Assembly: GCA_021773135.1 (NCBI GenBank)
Contig: JAJFKP010000056.1
Span: 1-64,000, forward strand
DNA: 64,000 nt
Reading direction: 5' to 3'
Origin: Woeseiaceae bacterium
Lineage (GTDB): Bacteria; Pseudomonadota; Gammaproteobacteria; Steroidobacterales; Woeseiaceae
Numbering within the stretch: position 1 is the first letter of the stretch; each line of letters opens with the position of its first letter. The translations under genes and the position numbers were made by a program. The notes below the pieces were generated by a model. It ran no database searches, was not told the DNA's origin, and was given only the letters and a program-made list of their open reading frames with translations. Of this stretch, positions 28,089-37,916 are shown in pieces.

Positions 28089-29419
28089 GCTTCCTGTGTC
28101 AGTTTGGCGTTGATTCTATCCCGCCATTCGCTACTTCTTCGCACTATATCGGCCTCGCTGGTTTGTGATAACTCGCCGTTTTCGACCTGATGGCGTCCGG
28201 CGACCCAGACATCGCGGACCTGATTTGCATGGATAGCATAGACCAGCTGTGAGATCGGATCGTAGACAGGCTGGCTATTGAGGCGCGTCAAATCAATGGC
28301 ACAGAGGTCTGCCCATTTGCCGCTTTGCAGCGAGCCTACCTGGTCCGCAAGTCCCAGTGCGCTGGCGCCATCGAAGGTAGCCATACGCAGCGCGCTCGCA
28401 GCCGGCATTGCGGTGGCATCGTTCGCTTTTGTTTTGGCCAGGAGGGCCGCACTGCGCATTTCTCCGGGCATGTTGAGCAGGTTGTTACTGGCAGCACCAT
28501 CGGTGCCGAGTGCAACCACGATGCCGTTCGCCTGCATCTGCGCGACTTTAGCGACGCCGTCGGCCAGTTTGAGATTGGAATTCGGGCAGTGTACAACCTG
28601 CACACCGGCAGCAGCGAAACGGGAAATTTCCTCATCCGTCAGATGCACTGCGTGCACGGCGAGCAGTGACGAATTGATGAGACCCAGACGCTCAAGCCGG
28701 TCTATCGGCCTTTCCCCTGTCGCGGCCAGTGCATCCTCGATCTCCTGGGCCGATTCATGCAGGTGCAGCTGAATGGGTTTGTCGAGCTGATCTGCCAGCA
28801 CCCGCAGCGCCGTAAAGGATTCGTCTGAAACGGTCCCGGTCGAATGCGGCGCGAAGGCGCTGGAGATCAGGGCATGCTCTGCGAATCGATCATGCACAAG
28901 TTCTGTGCCCTTGCTCAGGTACTCGGCTGCATTATTTGCCCAGGGAGACGCAAACTCCAAGACTGGCGTCGCGACGACAGCGCGCATGTGCATGTTTTCT
29001 GCCGTTTCGGCCACGATCTCGGGATAAAAATACTGGTCGCTGAAGCAGGTACAGCCGGACAGGAGCATTTCTGCGATGGCCAGGCGGGTGCCGTCGCGCA
29101 CGAATTCAGTGCCTACCCAGCGATTCTCCGCAGGCCATATGGACTCTTTTAGCCATCTCTCCAGTGGCAGGTCGTCCGCCAAGCCGCGCAGGAGCGTCAT
29201 CGCCGCGTGGGTGTGGGCATTGACGAATCCGGGAATCAGCGCATGCCCGGGGCGCTCTATCGTCGTTCCTGCCGCATACAGGCTGCGTGCGTCAGCAGCT
29301 GGCAGGAGATCCACAATCCGACCATCGGTAATGGCTACAGCGTGGTCGTCCAGCACGATGCCGTGCGGCTCGACCGGAATGCACCAGCCGGCCAGAATCA
29401 GGGTGTCACAGTGCTGCAT
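28085..29419 (-). CDS. TRZ/ATZ family amidohydrolase (5-methylthioadenosine/S-adenosylhomocysteine deaminase-like)
   Basis: This amidohydrolase has about 444 residues from ATG 29419; the TTG at 29452 is less likely. The metal and catalytic motifs are [44 protein letters not shown] and [10 protein letters not shown]. It belongs to the MtaD branch that deaminates methylthioadenosine, S-adenosylhomocysteine or adenosine. In Pseudomonas the orthologue precedes ubiG. Here it is the first gene of the operon and overlaps ubiG by four bases, linking a SAM by-product enzyme to a SAM methyltransferase. Confidence 0.88.
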   Translation of the reverse strand: MQHCDTLILAGWCIPVEPHGIVLDDHAVAITDGRIVDLLPAADARSLYAAGTTIERPGHALIPGFVNAHTHAAMTLLRGLADDLPLERWLKESIWPAENRWVGTEFVRDGTRLAIAEMLLSGCTCFSDQYFYPEIVAETAENMHMRAVVATPVLEFASPWANNAAEYLSKGTELVHDRFAEHALISSAFAPHSTGTVSDESFTALRVLADQLDKPIQLHLHESAQEIEDALAATGERPIDRLERLGLINSSLLAVHAVHLTDEEISRFAAAGVQVVHCPNSNLKLADGVAKVAQMQANGIVVALGTDGAASNNLLNMPGEMRSAALLAKTKANDATAMPAASALRMATFDGASALGLADQVGSLQSGKWADLCAIDLTRLNSQPVYDPISQLVYAIHANQVRDVWVAGRHQVENGELSQTSEADIVRRSSEWRDRINAKLTQEA

Positions 29420-29672
29420 TTTCTCTGCTTTGGGTGGGCTTCGGGAGGGCAAGTATAGCGACCCGGCTAGAGACGTCTATATCGGGGATTTTTCGCCGCT
29501 AATCGATGCTGCGGAGCGGTTTACTGTGGTATTATTCGGGTCTTGAATCACGACGTTTCGACGCGCGGTTCATGTCCCGGAAAAACAGGAAATATTTCCA
29601 AAAAGCACCCAATTTTTGTCGCAGCTAATTCTCTGTTTCAGGCACGGAATTGCGTCGGCATGGTGAATATTT

Positions 29673-32216
29673 ATGTCTGAAGTTGGTCAGGAGATTCTGT
29701 CTGTAAGTCTCGAAGACGAGATGCAGCAGTCTTACCTTGATTATGCCATGAGCGTCATCGTCGGTCGGGCGTTGCCCGATGTGCGTGACGGCCTTAAACC
29801 TGTCCACAGACGGGTGCTGCACGCGATGCGTGAGCTCGGCAACGATTACAACAAAGCCTACAAGAAATCGGCGAGAGTCGTCGGTGATGTGATCGGCAAG
29901 TATCACCCGCACGGAGATTCTGCCGTATACGATACGATCGTGCGCATGGCCCAGCCGTTCTCGATGCGTTACATGCTGGTGGATGGACAGGGTAACTTTG
30001 GCTCGGTCGACGGCGATGCCCCGGCGGCCATGCGTTATACAGAAGTTCGCATGGCGAAGATCGCGCATGAAATACTTGCCGATCTGGACAAGGAAACCGT
30101 CGATTTCATAGAAAATTACGACGGCTCTGAATCCGAGCCGTCGGTAATGCCGACTCGCCTGCCGAACCTGCTGATCAACGGGTCGTCCGGTATAGCGGTC
30201 GGGATGGCCACCAATATTCCGCCACATAATCTGACCGAAATCGTCAATGCCTGTCTGGCAATGATCGAAAACCCGGCAATTGATGTACAGGGCCTGATGG
30301 AGCACATTCCCGGTCCGGATTTCCCGACAGCCGGCATAATCAATGGTGCCGGCGGCATTTACGCTGCCTACAAGACGGGTCGTGGTCGGGTGCACATGCG
30401 CGGTCGTGCGTCGATCGAAACGATCAATCAGCGTGGTAAGGAAGCAATCATCGTTACTGAGCTGCCTTACCAGGTGAACAAGGCAAGGCTGATTGAGAAG
30501 ATCGCTGATCTCGTGCGAGACAAACGCATCGATGGGATCAGCGAGCTGCGCGACGAGTCGGATAAAGATGGTATGCGCATCGTAATTGAGATTCGCACCG
30601 GCGAGATGAGCGATGTAGTGCTGAACAACCTCTACAAGCAGACAGCATTACAGAGTGTCTTCGGCATCAACATGGTCGCATTGCATGAGGGCCAACCAAA
30701 GCTCCTCAATCTGAAGCAGGTTCTTGAAGCGTTCCTGTCACACCGGCGCGAAGTGGTTACCCGTCGGACCATTTACGAACTGCGTAAAGCTCGCGACCGG
30801 GCGCATGTGCTGGAAGGACAGTCGGTGGCGCTCGCAAACATCGACGAGGTTATCGCGCTCATTAAGAAATCACCGTCACCGGCCGCGGCAAAAACGGGGC
30901 TGATGGCGCAAACCTGGTCGCCCGGAGCGGTCACCGGGATGCTCGAAAAAGCCGGGGCGACCGATACTCGACCCGATTTTCTCGAGGAGGGCTTCGGTCT
31001 TGACGGTGACAATTATCGCTTGTCCGAAGTTCAGGCGCAGGCGATTCTGGACTTAAGACTGCATCGCCTGACAGGTCTTGAGCAAGAAAAAATACTTAAA
31101 GAATACAAAGAGTTGTTAGGAAAAATTAAAGAGTTTTCTAATATACTTTCAGACCCCGATGAATTACTTCGGGTCATCCAGCAAGAACTGGTTGAAATTC
31201 GCGATACATATGGCGACGAGCGCCGAACGGAGATTAACCAGGACCACAGTGATCTGCAGGATGAAGACCTTATTCCTGAAGCCGAGGTGGTGGTGACGTT
31301 GTCGCACGGCGGCTATGCCAAGGCCCAGTCAATCGACGTTTACCAGGCACAGCGGCGTGGTGGAAGAGGGCGGTCTGCTGCAAGAGTAAAAGATGAGGAC
31401 TTTATCGATAACCTGTTCGTGGCGAATACGCACGACACGATTTTGTGTTTTTCCAGTCATGGCAAGATGTACTGGCTCAAGGTTTACCAGGTGCCGCAGG
31501 CAAGCCGCGGGTCGCGCGGCAAACCGATCGTAAACCTCCTGCCGTTGGGCGAAGGTGAGCGGATCAATGCAGTACTGCCGATTCGCGAATTCGACGAAAA
31601 CAGCTTCGTCTTCATGGCAACAAGTCGTGGCACGGTCAAGAAAACACCGCTCAGTCTCTTTTCACGACCGCGTTCCAGCGGCATCATCGCGGTGGATTTG
31701 CGCGATGGTGACAAGTTGGTTGACGTTGCAATCACCGATGGAAAACGCGAAATCATGCTGGTCGCCAGTCACGGCAAGGCAATTCGCTTTAGTGAAGCAG
31801 ATGTGCGGCCTATGGGGCGCGGCGCGGCGGGTGTGCGTGGAATCAAGTTGCCTGTCGGGCATGAGGTCATCGCACTAGCCATCGTTGGCGAGGGCATGAT
31901 TCTGTCGGCGACGGAAAACGGTTTCGGTAAACGTACGGCGATCGAGGATTTCCCGGTACAGGGACGTGGCGGACAGGGTGTTATTGCCATACAGACGACG
32001 GAGCGGAACGGTCGTACCGTTGGTGCGATACAGGTTGCCGACGAAGACGAAGTTATGCTGATCAGTTCTGGCGGAACGCTGGTCCGTACACCAGTAAGCG
32101 ATATCTCGATTATTGGGCGAAACACCCAGGGCGTGACGCTAATAAGAGTGGAAGATGGTCAGCGGCTGGTCGGGTTGGCGCGCATAGAGTTTATCGAGGA
32201 TGCCGGCGAAGAATGA
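29673..32216 (+). CDS. gyrA: DNA gyrase subunit A
   Basis: This 847-residue GyrA introduces negative supercoils with GyrB. The active-site tyrosine is Y122 ([10 protein letters not shown]), as in E. coli. The quinolone-determining region reads [19 protein letters not shown] with S83 and D87, the sensitive-type residues. The C-terminal beta-pinwheel carries the GyrA box QRRGGRG, which separates it from ParC. There is no long acidic tail. Start ATG 29673, divergent from the mtaD-ubiG operon; serC follows after 60 bp. Confidence 0.98.
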   Translation: MSEVGQEILSVSLEDEMQQSYLDYAMSVIVGRALPDVRDGLKPVHRRVLHAMRELGNDYNKAYKKSARVVGDVIGKYHPHGDSAVYDTIVRMAQPFSMRYMLVDGQGNFGSVDGDAPAAMRYTEVRMAKIAHEILADLDKETVDFIENYDGSESEPSVMPTRLPNLLINGSSGIAVGMATNIPPHNLTEIVNACLAMIENPAIDVQGLMEHIPGPDFPTAGIINGAGGIYAAYKTGRGRVHMRGRASIETINQRGKEAIIVTELPYQVNKARLIEKIADLVRDKRIDGISELRDESDKDGMRIVIEIRTGEMSDVVLNNLYKQTALQSVFGINMVALHEGQPKLLNLKQVLEAFLSHRREVVTRRTIYELRKARDRAHVLEGQSVALANIDEVIALIKKSPSPAAAKTGLMAQTWSPGAVTGMLEKAGATDTRPDFLEEGFGLDGDNYRLSEVQAQAILDLRLHRLTGLEQEKILKEYKELLGKIKEFSNILSDPDELLRVIQQELVEIRDTYGDERRTEINQDHSDLQDEDLIPEAEVVVTLSHGGYAKAQSIDVYQAQRRGGRGRSAARVKDEDFIDNLFVANTHDTILCFSSHGKMYWLKVYQVPQASRGSRGKPIVNLLPLGEGERINAVLPIREFDENSFVFMATSRGTVKKTPLSLFSRPRSSGIIAVDLRDGDKLVDVAITDGKREIMLVASHGKAIRFSEADVRPMGRGAAGVRGIKLPVGHEVIALAIVGEGMILSATENGFGKRTAIEDFPVQGRGGQGVIAIQTTERNGRTVGAIQVADEDEVMLISSGGTLVRTPVSDISIIGRNTQGVTLIRVEDGQRLVGLARIEFIEDAGEE

Positions 32217-32276
32217 CGTTTCTGTAGTTTTGGCAAACCATGAATCTTCATTTTTGAATCGATAGGGACCTAATCA

Positions 32277-33359
32277 ATGTCGCGTGTTTTTAATTTTAGT
32301 GCGGGTCCGGCTGTCATCCCGGACGCTGTCCTCGGGCAGATTCGGCGGGACATTCCGGATTGGCGCGCGAGCGGCATGTCCGTAATGGAGATAAGCCACA
32401 GGAGCAAGGATTTCGTCGCGGTCGCCGAACAGGCGGAACAGGATCTGCGCGAGCTGCTCGCTATTCCCGATAACTACAGCGTAATTTTTGCTCAAGGCGG
32501 CGCGTCGTTACAGTTCGCCATGGCGCCACTGAATCTATCAGCCGAGGGGCAGGTGGTCGATTACGTGCAAACCGGGAGCTGGTCAAAAAAGGCCATTGGC
32601 GAGGCCAGCAAGTTTTGTGACGTCAATGTAGTGGCCGACAGTGCCGACAGGAATTTTACCTACGTGCCGGAAGAAAGCTGCTGGCAGAGGAATGATGCCG
32701 CCGCCTACCTGCATTATTGCGCCAATGAAACAATTGCAGGAGTTGAGTTTCCGTTTATTCCGGATTCCGGTGATACGCCGCTGGTTTGCGACATGTCCAG
32801 TACGATTTTGTCGCGGCCGATTGACGTGAGCCGGTTTGGTGTCATCTATGCCGGCGCGCAAAAGAATATCGGTCCCGCCGGAATAACGGTCGTGATCGTC
32901 AGGAGAGATTTGCTTGGCAATGCCAGACCGGGGACGCCGAGCCTGCTCGATTACGCCGTTTACGACAAGTCGGATTCGATGAGCAACACGCCGCCCGTGT
33001 TTGCCTGGTATGTCGCGGGTCTTGTTTTTGCACACCTGAAATCTCGTGGCGGGCTCGATGCTGTCGCCGCTATAAACGAGCGAAAGGCGAAGAAGCTCTA
33101 TGCTGCTATCGATGCGACCGGTTTTTACAGTAATCCGGTCGAAACCGGTTGTCGTTCCTGGATGAATGTTCCGTTTGTTCTTCGTGATGCCAGCCTTGAT
33201 GCCCGGTTTCTCAAAGAGGCGGCCGCAGCAGGCCTGTTCAACCTGAAAGGGCACAGATCTGTTGGCGGAATGCGCGCGTCTATATACAACGCGATGCCGG
33301 AAGACGGTGTCGATGCGTTGATCCAGTTCATGCAGGAATTCGAGCGGACGCGGGGCTGA
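32277..33359 (+). CDS. serC: Phosphoserine aminotransferase
   Basis: This 360-residue PLP enzyme converts 3-phosphohydroxypyruvate to phosphoserine and also serves pyridoxine synthesis. Signature stretches: VFNFSAGPAVIPDAVLGQI, GMSVMEISHRSKDF, FAQGGASLQFAMAPLNL, and the PLP lysine in YAGAQKNIGPAG. HRSVGGMRASIYNAM near the end is typical. It lies directly before a 3-phosphoglycerate dehydrogenase, the preceding enzyme of the same pathway, and after gyrA. Confidence 0.97.
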   Translation: MSRVFNFSAGPAVIPDAVLGQIRRDIPDWRASGMSVMEISHRSKDFVAVAEQAEQDLRELLAIPDNYSVIFAQGGASLQFAMAPLNLSAEGQVVDYVQTGSWSKKAIGEASKFCDVNVVADSADRNFTYVPEESCWQRNDAAAYLHYCANETIAGVEFPFIPDSGDTPLVCDMSSTILSRPIDVSRFGVIYAGAQKNIGPAGITVVIVRRDLLGNARPGTPSLLDYAVYDKSDSMSNTPPVFAWYVAGLVFAHLKSRGGLDAVAAINERKAKKLYAAIDATGFYSNPVETGCRSWMNVPFVLRDASLDARFLKEAAAAGLFNLKGHRSVGGMRASIYNAMPEDGVDALIQFMQEFERTRG

Positions 33360-33450
33360 GAAAAACCACACTTGCGTTAAGTACTGATTAACAGTGGCCG
33401 GGCATTCTGTATTGTCCAGCCTCACCATCCATCTACCAGAATCAATATCA

Positions 33451-34629
33451 ATGTTCAAAATACAAACACTGAATAACATCGCTGCCGCCGGTCTGGAGCG
33501 ACTACCCGCCGACTATTTCGAAATCGCCGATGATATTGCGAATCCGGACGCGATCATTCTGCGATCGCATAACCTGCATGACACGGAAATTCCGGATTCA
33601 GTCGCGGCAATCGGCAGGGCCGGAGCGGGCGTAAACAACATCCCGGTTGCAGCCTTAAGTGAGCGTGGTGTACCCGTTTTCAATGCGCCAGGCGCCAACG
33701 CAAATGCGGTGAAAGAGCTTGCAGTTGCCGGCATGTTGCTGGCGGCGCGCAACATATGCAGTGCGCGAGACTACGTAGATGGTCTGGTGGACGAAGGCGA
33801 CGCTCTGAACAAAGCTGTTGAAGCCGGCAAGAAACAGTTTGTTGGCTATGAGCTGCCCGGCAGGACGCTTGGTGTGATTGGGCTGGGCGCTATTGGTGTT
33901 GAAGTCGCCAACGTTGCCTTGGCGCTGGGAATGAAAGTGGTCGGATTCGATCCCGCGATCACGGTCCGGCGCGCGTGGCAGCTGTCTTCCGGCGTCGAGC
34001 AGGTAGAAACGCTGGAACAATTGTTCAAGGTCTCGGATTTTGTTTCTGTACATGTGCCGCTGATCGAAGCGACGAAAGGACTCATCGACGCGAAGGCAAT
34101 ATCTTTGATGGCAGATGGAGGGGTCATCATCAATTTTGCGCGCGGCGGCATCACCGATCATGACGCTATTATTGCCGCGCTGGACAGTGGCAAATTGCAC
34201 GCCTTCATCACTGATTTTCCGTCAACCGACCTTATCGGTCGTGCCGGTGTTATTGCGTTGCCACACCTGGGTGCGTCGACGAACGAGGCTGAGGTGAATT
34301 GTGCCGTAATGGTTGCCAACAATGTGCGTGACTATCTTATGAACGGCAACGTGCGATTCTCCGTAAACTTCCCGGAAGCGATCATGCCGCGCAATGGCGC
34401 TTATCGAATCACTGTTGCGAATGCCAATGTGCCGAATATGGTGGGGCAAATTTCGACGTGCCTTGCAGCGGCTAATCTCAATATCGAAGACCTGCTCAAT
34501 AAGTCTGTTGGCAACCTTGCCTATACAATTGTCGATCTGGACGGCCCGGTTACAGATGAGACTATCGAGTCATTGGAGCAGATTGACGGCGTATTGGCGT
34601 TGCGAAATCTTGGCAAGCCGATATCCTGA
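33451..34629 (+). CDS. serA: D-3-phosphoglycerate dehydrogenase
   Basis: This 392-residue protein from ATG 33451 (MFKIQTLNNIAAAGLE) catalyses the first step of serine synthesis. It has the NAD-binding GVIGLGAIGVEVANVA, catalytic arginine in NFARGGI and histidine in LPHLGAST. The usual catalytic glutamate region (DVFExEP) is replaced by ITDFPSTDL, as in the DFP-type PGDH subgroup found in anaerobes and some proteobacteria. The last 75 residues form an ACT domain, so serine feedback is possible. It sits between serC and pheA, an insertion relative to Pseudomonas. Confidence 0.93.
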   Translation: MFKIQTLNNIAAAGLERLPADYFEIADDIANPDAIILRSHNLHDTEIPDSVAAIGRAGAGVNNIPVAALSERGVPVFNAPGANANAVKELAVAGMLLAARNICSARDYVDGLVDEGDALNKAVEAGKKQFVGYELPGRTLGVIGLGAIGVEVANVALALGMKVVGFDPAITVRRAWQLSSGVEQVETLEQLFKVSDFVSVHVPLIEATKGLIDAKAISLMADGGVIINFARGGITDHDAIIAALDSGKLHAFITDFPSTDLIGRAGVIALPHLGASTNEAEVNCAVMVANNVRDYLMNGNVRFSVNFPEAIMPRNGAYRITVANANVPNMVGQISTCLAAANLNIEDLLNKSVGNLAYTIVDLDGPVTDETIESLEQIDGVLALRNLGKPIS

Positions 34630-34661
34630 ACAATCCGCGAATCGCGCCCGAGTAGACAGGT

Positions 34662-35777
34662 TTGGCCAAGAAAGACAAGAGCGTCGCTGCCACGATAGAC
34701 CTCGCTTCCATACGTGAGCGCATCGACACGGTCGATCGTGAAATTCAGGCCCTGATTAACGAGCGTGCCCGTTATGCCCAACAGGTTGGAATTTCCAAGG
34801 GAAAGCTGACTGCTGCCGTTGATTACTATCGTCCTGAACGAGAGGCAGAAGTGTTGCGTGCGGTACTAGAGCGCAACGAGGGTCCGCTGCGCGATGATGA
34901 AATGCTGCGGCTGTTTCGTGAAATTATGTCGGCCTGCCTTGCTCAGCAAGAACCGTTGAAAATAGGTTTTCTCGGCCCTGAGGGAACGTTTACTCAGACG
35001 GCCGTGTACAAGCACTTCGGGCATTCAGTCCGCGGCTTGCCATTTTCGACCATAGACGAAGTTTTCCAGGAAGTGGAAAGTGGTGCAGCCGATTTTGGTG
35101 TCGTGCCGATCGAGAATTCGACGGAGGGCACCGTCAACCACACGCTTGATATGTTCCTGACCTCCCCATTAAAGGTCGGCGGCGAGATAGAGTTGCGAAT
35201 CGAGCAGCATTTGTTGGGGAATATGGCAGGACTGCAAAACATTGAGAGAATTTGCGCACACGAACAGTCGCTGGCGCAGTGTCGCGGCTGGTTGCGCGAA
35301 TTCCTGCCCCAGGTTGAACTCATTGGCGTTAACAGCAATGCAGCCGGTGCGCGCCGAGCACGGGATGAGAAAGGCACGGCTGCCATCGGGGGCGAAGCGG
35401 CCGCAGAAGTTTACGATCTAAAGATCATGGTAAACAACATTGAAGATCAAACAGACAATTCCACCCGGTTTTTGGTCATCGGCCGAAAATTGCTGGCACC
35501 AAGTGGTGCCGACAAAACGACGGTGCTGGTTTCAACGACCGGTACGGGCGACGGCGCCGGCATCCTGCATTCATTGTTGCAGCCGTTTGCGACTCATGGC
35601 GTAAGCATGTCGCGCATTGAATCCCGTCCATCACGGCGCAAGAACTGGGATTACGTGTTCTTTATCGATATTGATGGACATGCTGAAGAATCACCATTGA
35701 AAGAAGCGCTGAAAGAATTACAGGAAAACAGCTCACTGTTTCGAATTGTAGGCGCCTATCCCAAAGCTATCCGATAA
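34662..35777 (+). CDS. pheA: Bifunctional chorismate mutase / prephenate dehydratase (P-protein)
   Basis: This 371-residue protein has an AroQ-type chorismate mutase domain (about 12-90, IRERIDTVDREIQALINERARYAQQVGISKGK-like), a prephenate dehydratase domain (about 98-275, GFLGPEGTFTQTA, VPIENSTEGTVNHTLD, DNSTRFLVIG) and a C-terminal ACT domain with the phenylalanine-binding ESRPSRR. It makes phenylpyruvate from chorismate. The start is TTG at 34662; no ATG lies near the conserved N-terminus and the Shine-Dalgarno is weak. Followed 12 bp later by aroA. Confidence 0.96.
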   Translation: MAKKDKSVAATIDLASIRERIDTVDREIQALINERARYAQQVGISKGKLTAAVDYYRPEREAEVLRAVLERNEGPLRDDEMLRLFREIMSACLAQQEPLKIGFLGPEGTFTQTAVYKHFGHSVRGLPFSTIDEVFQEVESGAADFGVVPIENSTEGTVNHTLDMFLTSPLKVGGEIELRIEQHLLGNMAGLQNIERICAHEQSLAQCRGWLREFLPQVELIGVNSNAAGARRARDEKGTAAIGGEAAAEVYDLKIMVNNIEDQTDNSTRFLVIGRKLLAPSGADKTTVLVSTTGTGDGAGILHSLLQPFATHGVSMSRIESRPSRRKNWDYVFFIDIDGHAEESPLKEALKELQENSSLFRIVGAYPKAIR

Positions 35778-35789
35778 GCGAAACACTAA

Positions 35790-37109
35790 ATGAATTTTGT
35801 TGTCGAGCCGTCTGCCCTTAAAAGCGACACGCTATCGGTGCCGGGAGACAAGTCCATATCTCACCGAGCGTTGATGTTAGGCAGCATCGCTGTCGGGCGT
35901 ACGCGCATCCATGGATTCCTGGCCGGCGAGGACTGTCTCGCAACATTGACTGCATTGCGGACTATGGGTGTCAGTATTGAACAGCCGGCGGCGGCTGAGG
36001 TCATTGTCGATGGCGTCGGCAAGCACGGATTGCGCGCGCCGGAAGTGCCGCTTCACATGGGAAACTCAGGTACAGCGATGCGTTTGTTTGCCGGCATGCT
36101 GGCCGGCCAGGCATTCTCGGCAGAGCTGCTCGGAGATGAATCGTTAAGCAGCAGACCAATGGATCGTGTCATCAAGCCGTTGAAAATGATGGGCGCTGAA
36201 ATACACTCAAACGACGGTAATCCCCCATTACAGATCAAGGGACGCCAGCTAAGTTCGGTTCTCTACCGGAGTCCCGTCGCAAGTGCGCAGGTAAAATCTG
36301 CGATTTTGCTGGCAGGGTTGTACGCAAACGGAGAGGTCACAGTTGTTGAACCGGCCATCACGCGCGATCATACGGAACGAATGCTGCGAAGCATGGGTGT
36401 TGAGCTCGGCATAGGCGAATCGCAGGTCATCATGCGGGGAGGACAGGATCTGGCCGGAGTCGATGTGCGGATTCCAGCAGATCTTTCATCTGCCGCTTTC
36501 GTCATCCTGGCAACTCTGCTGGCGACCGACGCTGAGGTAAAGATAACAGGTGTTGGTGTCAATCCGAGCCGCACCGGGGTGCTCGATATCCTGCAGGCGA
36601 TGGGTGCGGATATTTCACTGGACAATGCACAATACTACAGTGAAGAACCGGTCGCGGACCTGACCGTTCGTTCGTCGAAATTGCATGGGATTGACATCGA
36701 TCCGGACAAGGTTTCGCTGGCTATTGATGAGTTCCCGGTGCTCTTTGTTGCAGCGGCCTGCGCGGAAGGCAGGACCACGTTTACCGGAATCGGCGAGCTG
36801 CGGGTCAAGGAAAGCGATCGAATTGCCACGATGGCTGAAGGCCTAAAAGTGTTGGGTGTTGCTGTCGATGAGTCGCCGGATGGCGCAGTTATTCATGGCA
36901 GCAAATTCAGTGGCGGGTCGGTAAGGAGTCACGGTGATCATCGCATCGCGATGGCTTTTGCCGCAGGCGCAACCATCGCCCGAATGCCGGTCTATATTGA
37001 AGGAACTGACGCGGTCAACACGTCATTCCCCGGATTTGTTGCTTGCCTGAAGTCTCTGGGAGTTAACATAACCGAGCAACAGGGATCACCATCGGCCGCG
37101 CAATTGTGA
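35790..37109 (+). CDS. aroA: 5-enolpyruvylshikimate-3-phosphate synthase
   Basis: This 439-residue EPSP synthase joins PEP to shikimate-3-phosphate. It has PGDKSISHRALMLGSIAVG, MGNSGTAMRLFAGMLAGQ, SLSSRPMDRVIKPL, SAQVKSAILLAGLYA and GELRVKESDRIATMAEGL. The GNSGTAMRL motif differs from the GNAGTAMRP of E. coli class I enzymes, so its glyphosate response could differ. In Pseudomonas this position holds a fused tyrA-aroA; here aroA is free-standing and no tyrA or hisC is in the cluster. It overlaps cmk by four bases. Confidence 0.96.
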   Translation: MNFVVEPSALKSDTLSVPGDKSISHRALMLGSIAVGRTRIHGFLAGEDCLATLTALRTMGVSIEQPAAAEVIVDGVGKHGLRAPEVPLHMGNSGTAMRLFAGMLAGQAFSAELLGDESLSSRPMDRVIKPLKMMGAEIHSNDGNPPLQIKGRQLSSVLYRSPVASAQVKSAILLAGLYANGEVTVVEPAITRDHTERMLRSMGVELGIGESQVIMRGGQDLAGVDVRIPADLSSAAFVILATLLATDAEVKITGVGVNPSRTGVLDILQAMGADISLDNAQYYSEEPVADLTVRSSKLHGIDIDPDKVSLAIDEFPVLFVAAACAEGRTTFTGIGELRVKESDRIATMAEGLKVLGVAVDESPDGAVIHGSKFSGGSVRSHGDHRIAMAFAAGATIARMPVYIEGTDAVNTSFPGFVACLKSLGVNITEQQGSPSAAQL

Positions 37110-37801
37110 ATCGAAATAGTGCCAGAATCCCGGTAATCGCCATTGACGGACCCAGTGGGTCCGGCAAGGGCACAATCGCGCGGCGGGTCGCTGCCGTATT
37201 GGGAATGCACCTGCTGGATAGCGGCGCGCTCTATCGGTTGGTGGCTTTGTCGGTGTCCAGGCAGGGCAAATCCGGCGGAACGGCGGCGGAATTGGCCAAA
37301 ATTGCGGCGACTATGAATGTCCGCTTCGGGATCGACGCGGCAGGTGACGAGGAGATCTGGCTGGACGGTGATGAGGTCAGCGGTGCGGTCCGGACTGAGG
37401 AATGCGGTCGTTTGGCATCCGAGGTTGCCGCAATTCCGGCAGTTCGCGAGGCGCTTCTGGCGCTGCAGCAGAGCTTCCGCAAAGCGCCAGGACTGGTGGC
37501 GGATGGCCGAGATATGGGCACTACGGTCTTTCCCGACGCGACGTTGAAAATATTCCTTACAGCGGGCGCCGAAGAACGTGCGCGAAGGCGTCATAAGCAG
37601 TTGAAAGACAAGGGTATTGATGTTAGCCTTGCCGCCCTTTCGCGGGACATCGAGGATCGTGACCGCCGGGACTCCGAAAGATCGGTAGCCCCGTTGCGAC
37701 CTGCAGCGGATGCCCGATTGCTGGATTCCAGCAACCTGACGATCAATGAGGTCACCCGGACCATTCTGGACTGGGTGGAATCGATCGAGCTTCGCGAGTA
37801 G
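37106..37801 (+). CDS. cmk: Cytidylate kinase
   Basis: This 231-residue kinase phosphorylates CMP and dCMP. The P-loop is AIDGPSGSGKGTIARRVA, followed by LDSGALYR, the CMP-binding insert, and DGRDMGTTVFPDATLKIFLTAGAEERARRRHKQ. The start is GTG inside the aroA stop (GTGA overlap). cmk-rpsA is a widely conserved pair, and the ribosomal protein S1 gene begins 116 bp downstream. Confidence 0.97.
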   Translation: MNRNSARIPVIAIDGPSGSGKGTIARRVAAVLGMHLLDSGALYRLVALSVSRQGKSGGTAAELAKIAATMNVRFGIDAAGDEEIWLDGDEVSGAVRTEECGRLASEVAAIPAVREALLALQQSFRKAPGLVADGRDMGTTVFPDATLKIFLTAGAEERARRRHKQLKDKGIDVSLAALSRDIEDRDRRDSERSVAPLRPAADARLLDSSNLTINEVTRTILDWVESIELRE

Positions 37802-37916
37802 AGATTAAACGTGAGTCGGACATGAAGTCTGGCTCTTTTTCGTTAACAACCGTCTGCCACAGGATGTGGGACGACGCATGGGTGAGGGTCGCTTTGATCC
37901 TCTTGGTTTAAATCTA

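Noticed and set aside
29625-30395. 256-codon minus-strand frame opposite gyrA
   Set aside because: It is a shadow of strongly conserved gyrA codons.
32583-33479. 298-codon minus-strand frame opposite serC
   Set aside because: Full overlap with serC, which has all catalytic motifs; no features of its own.
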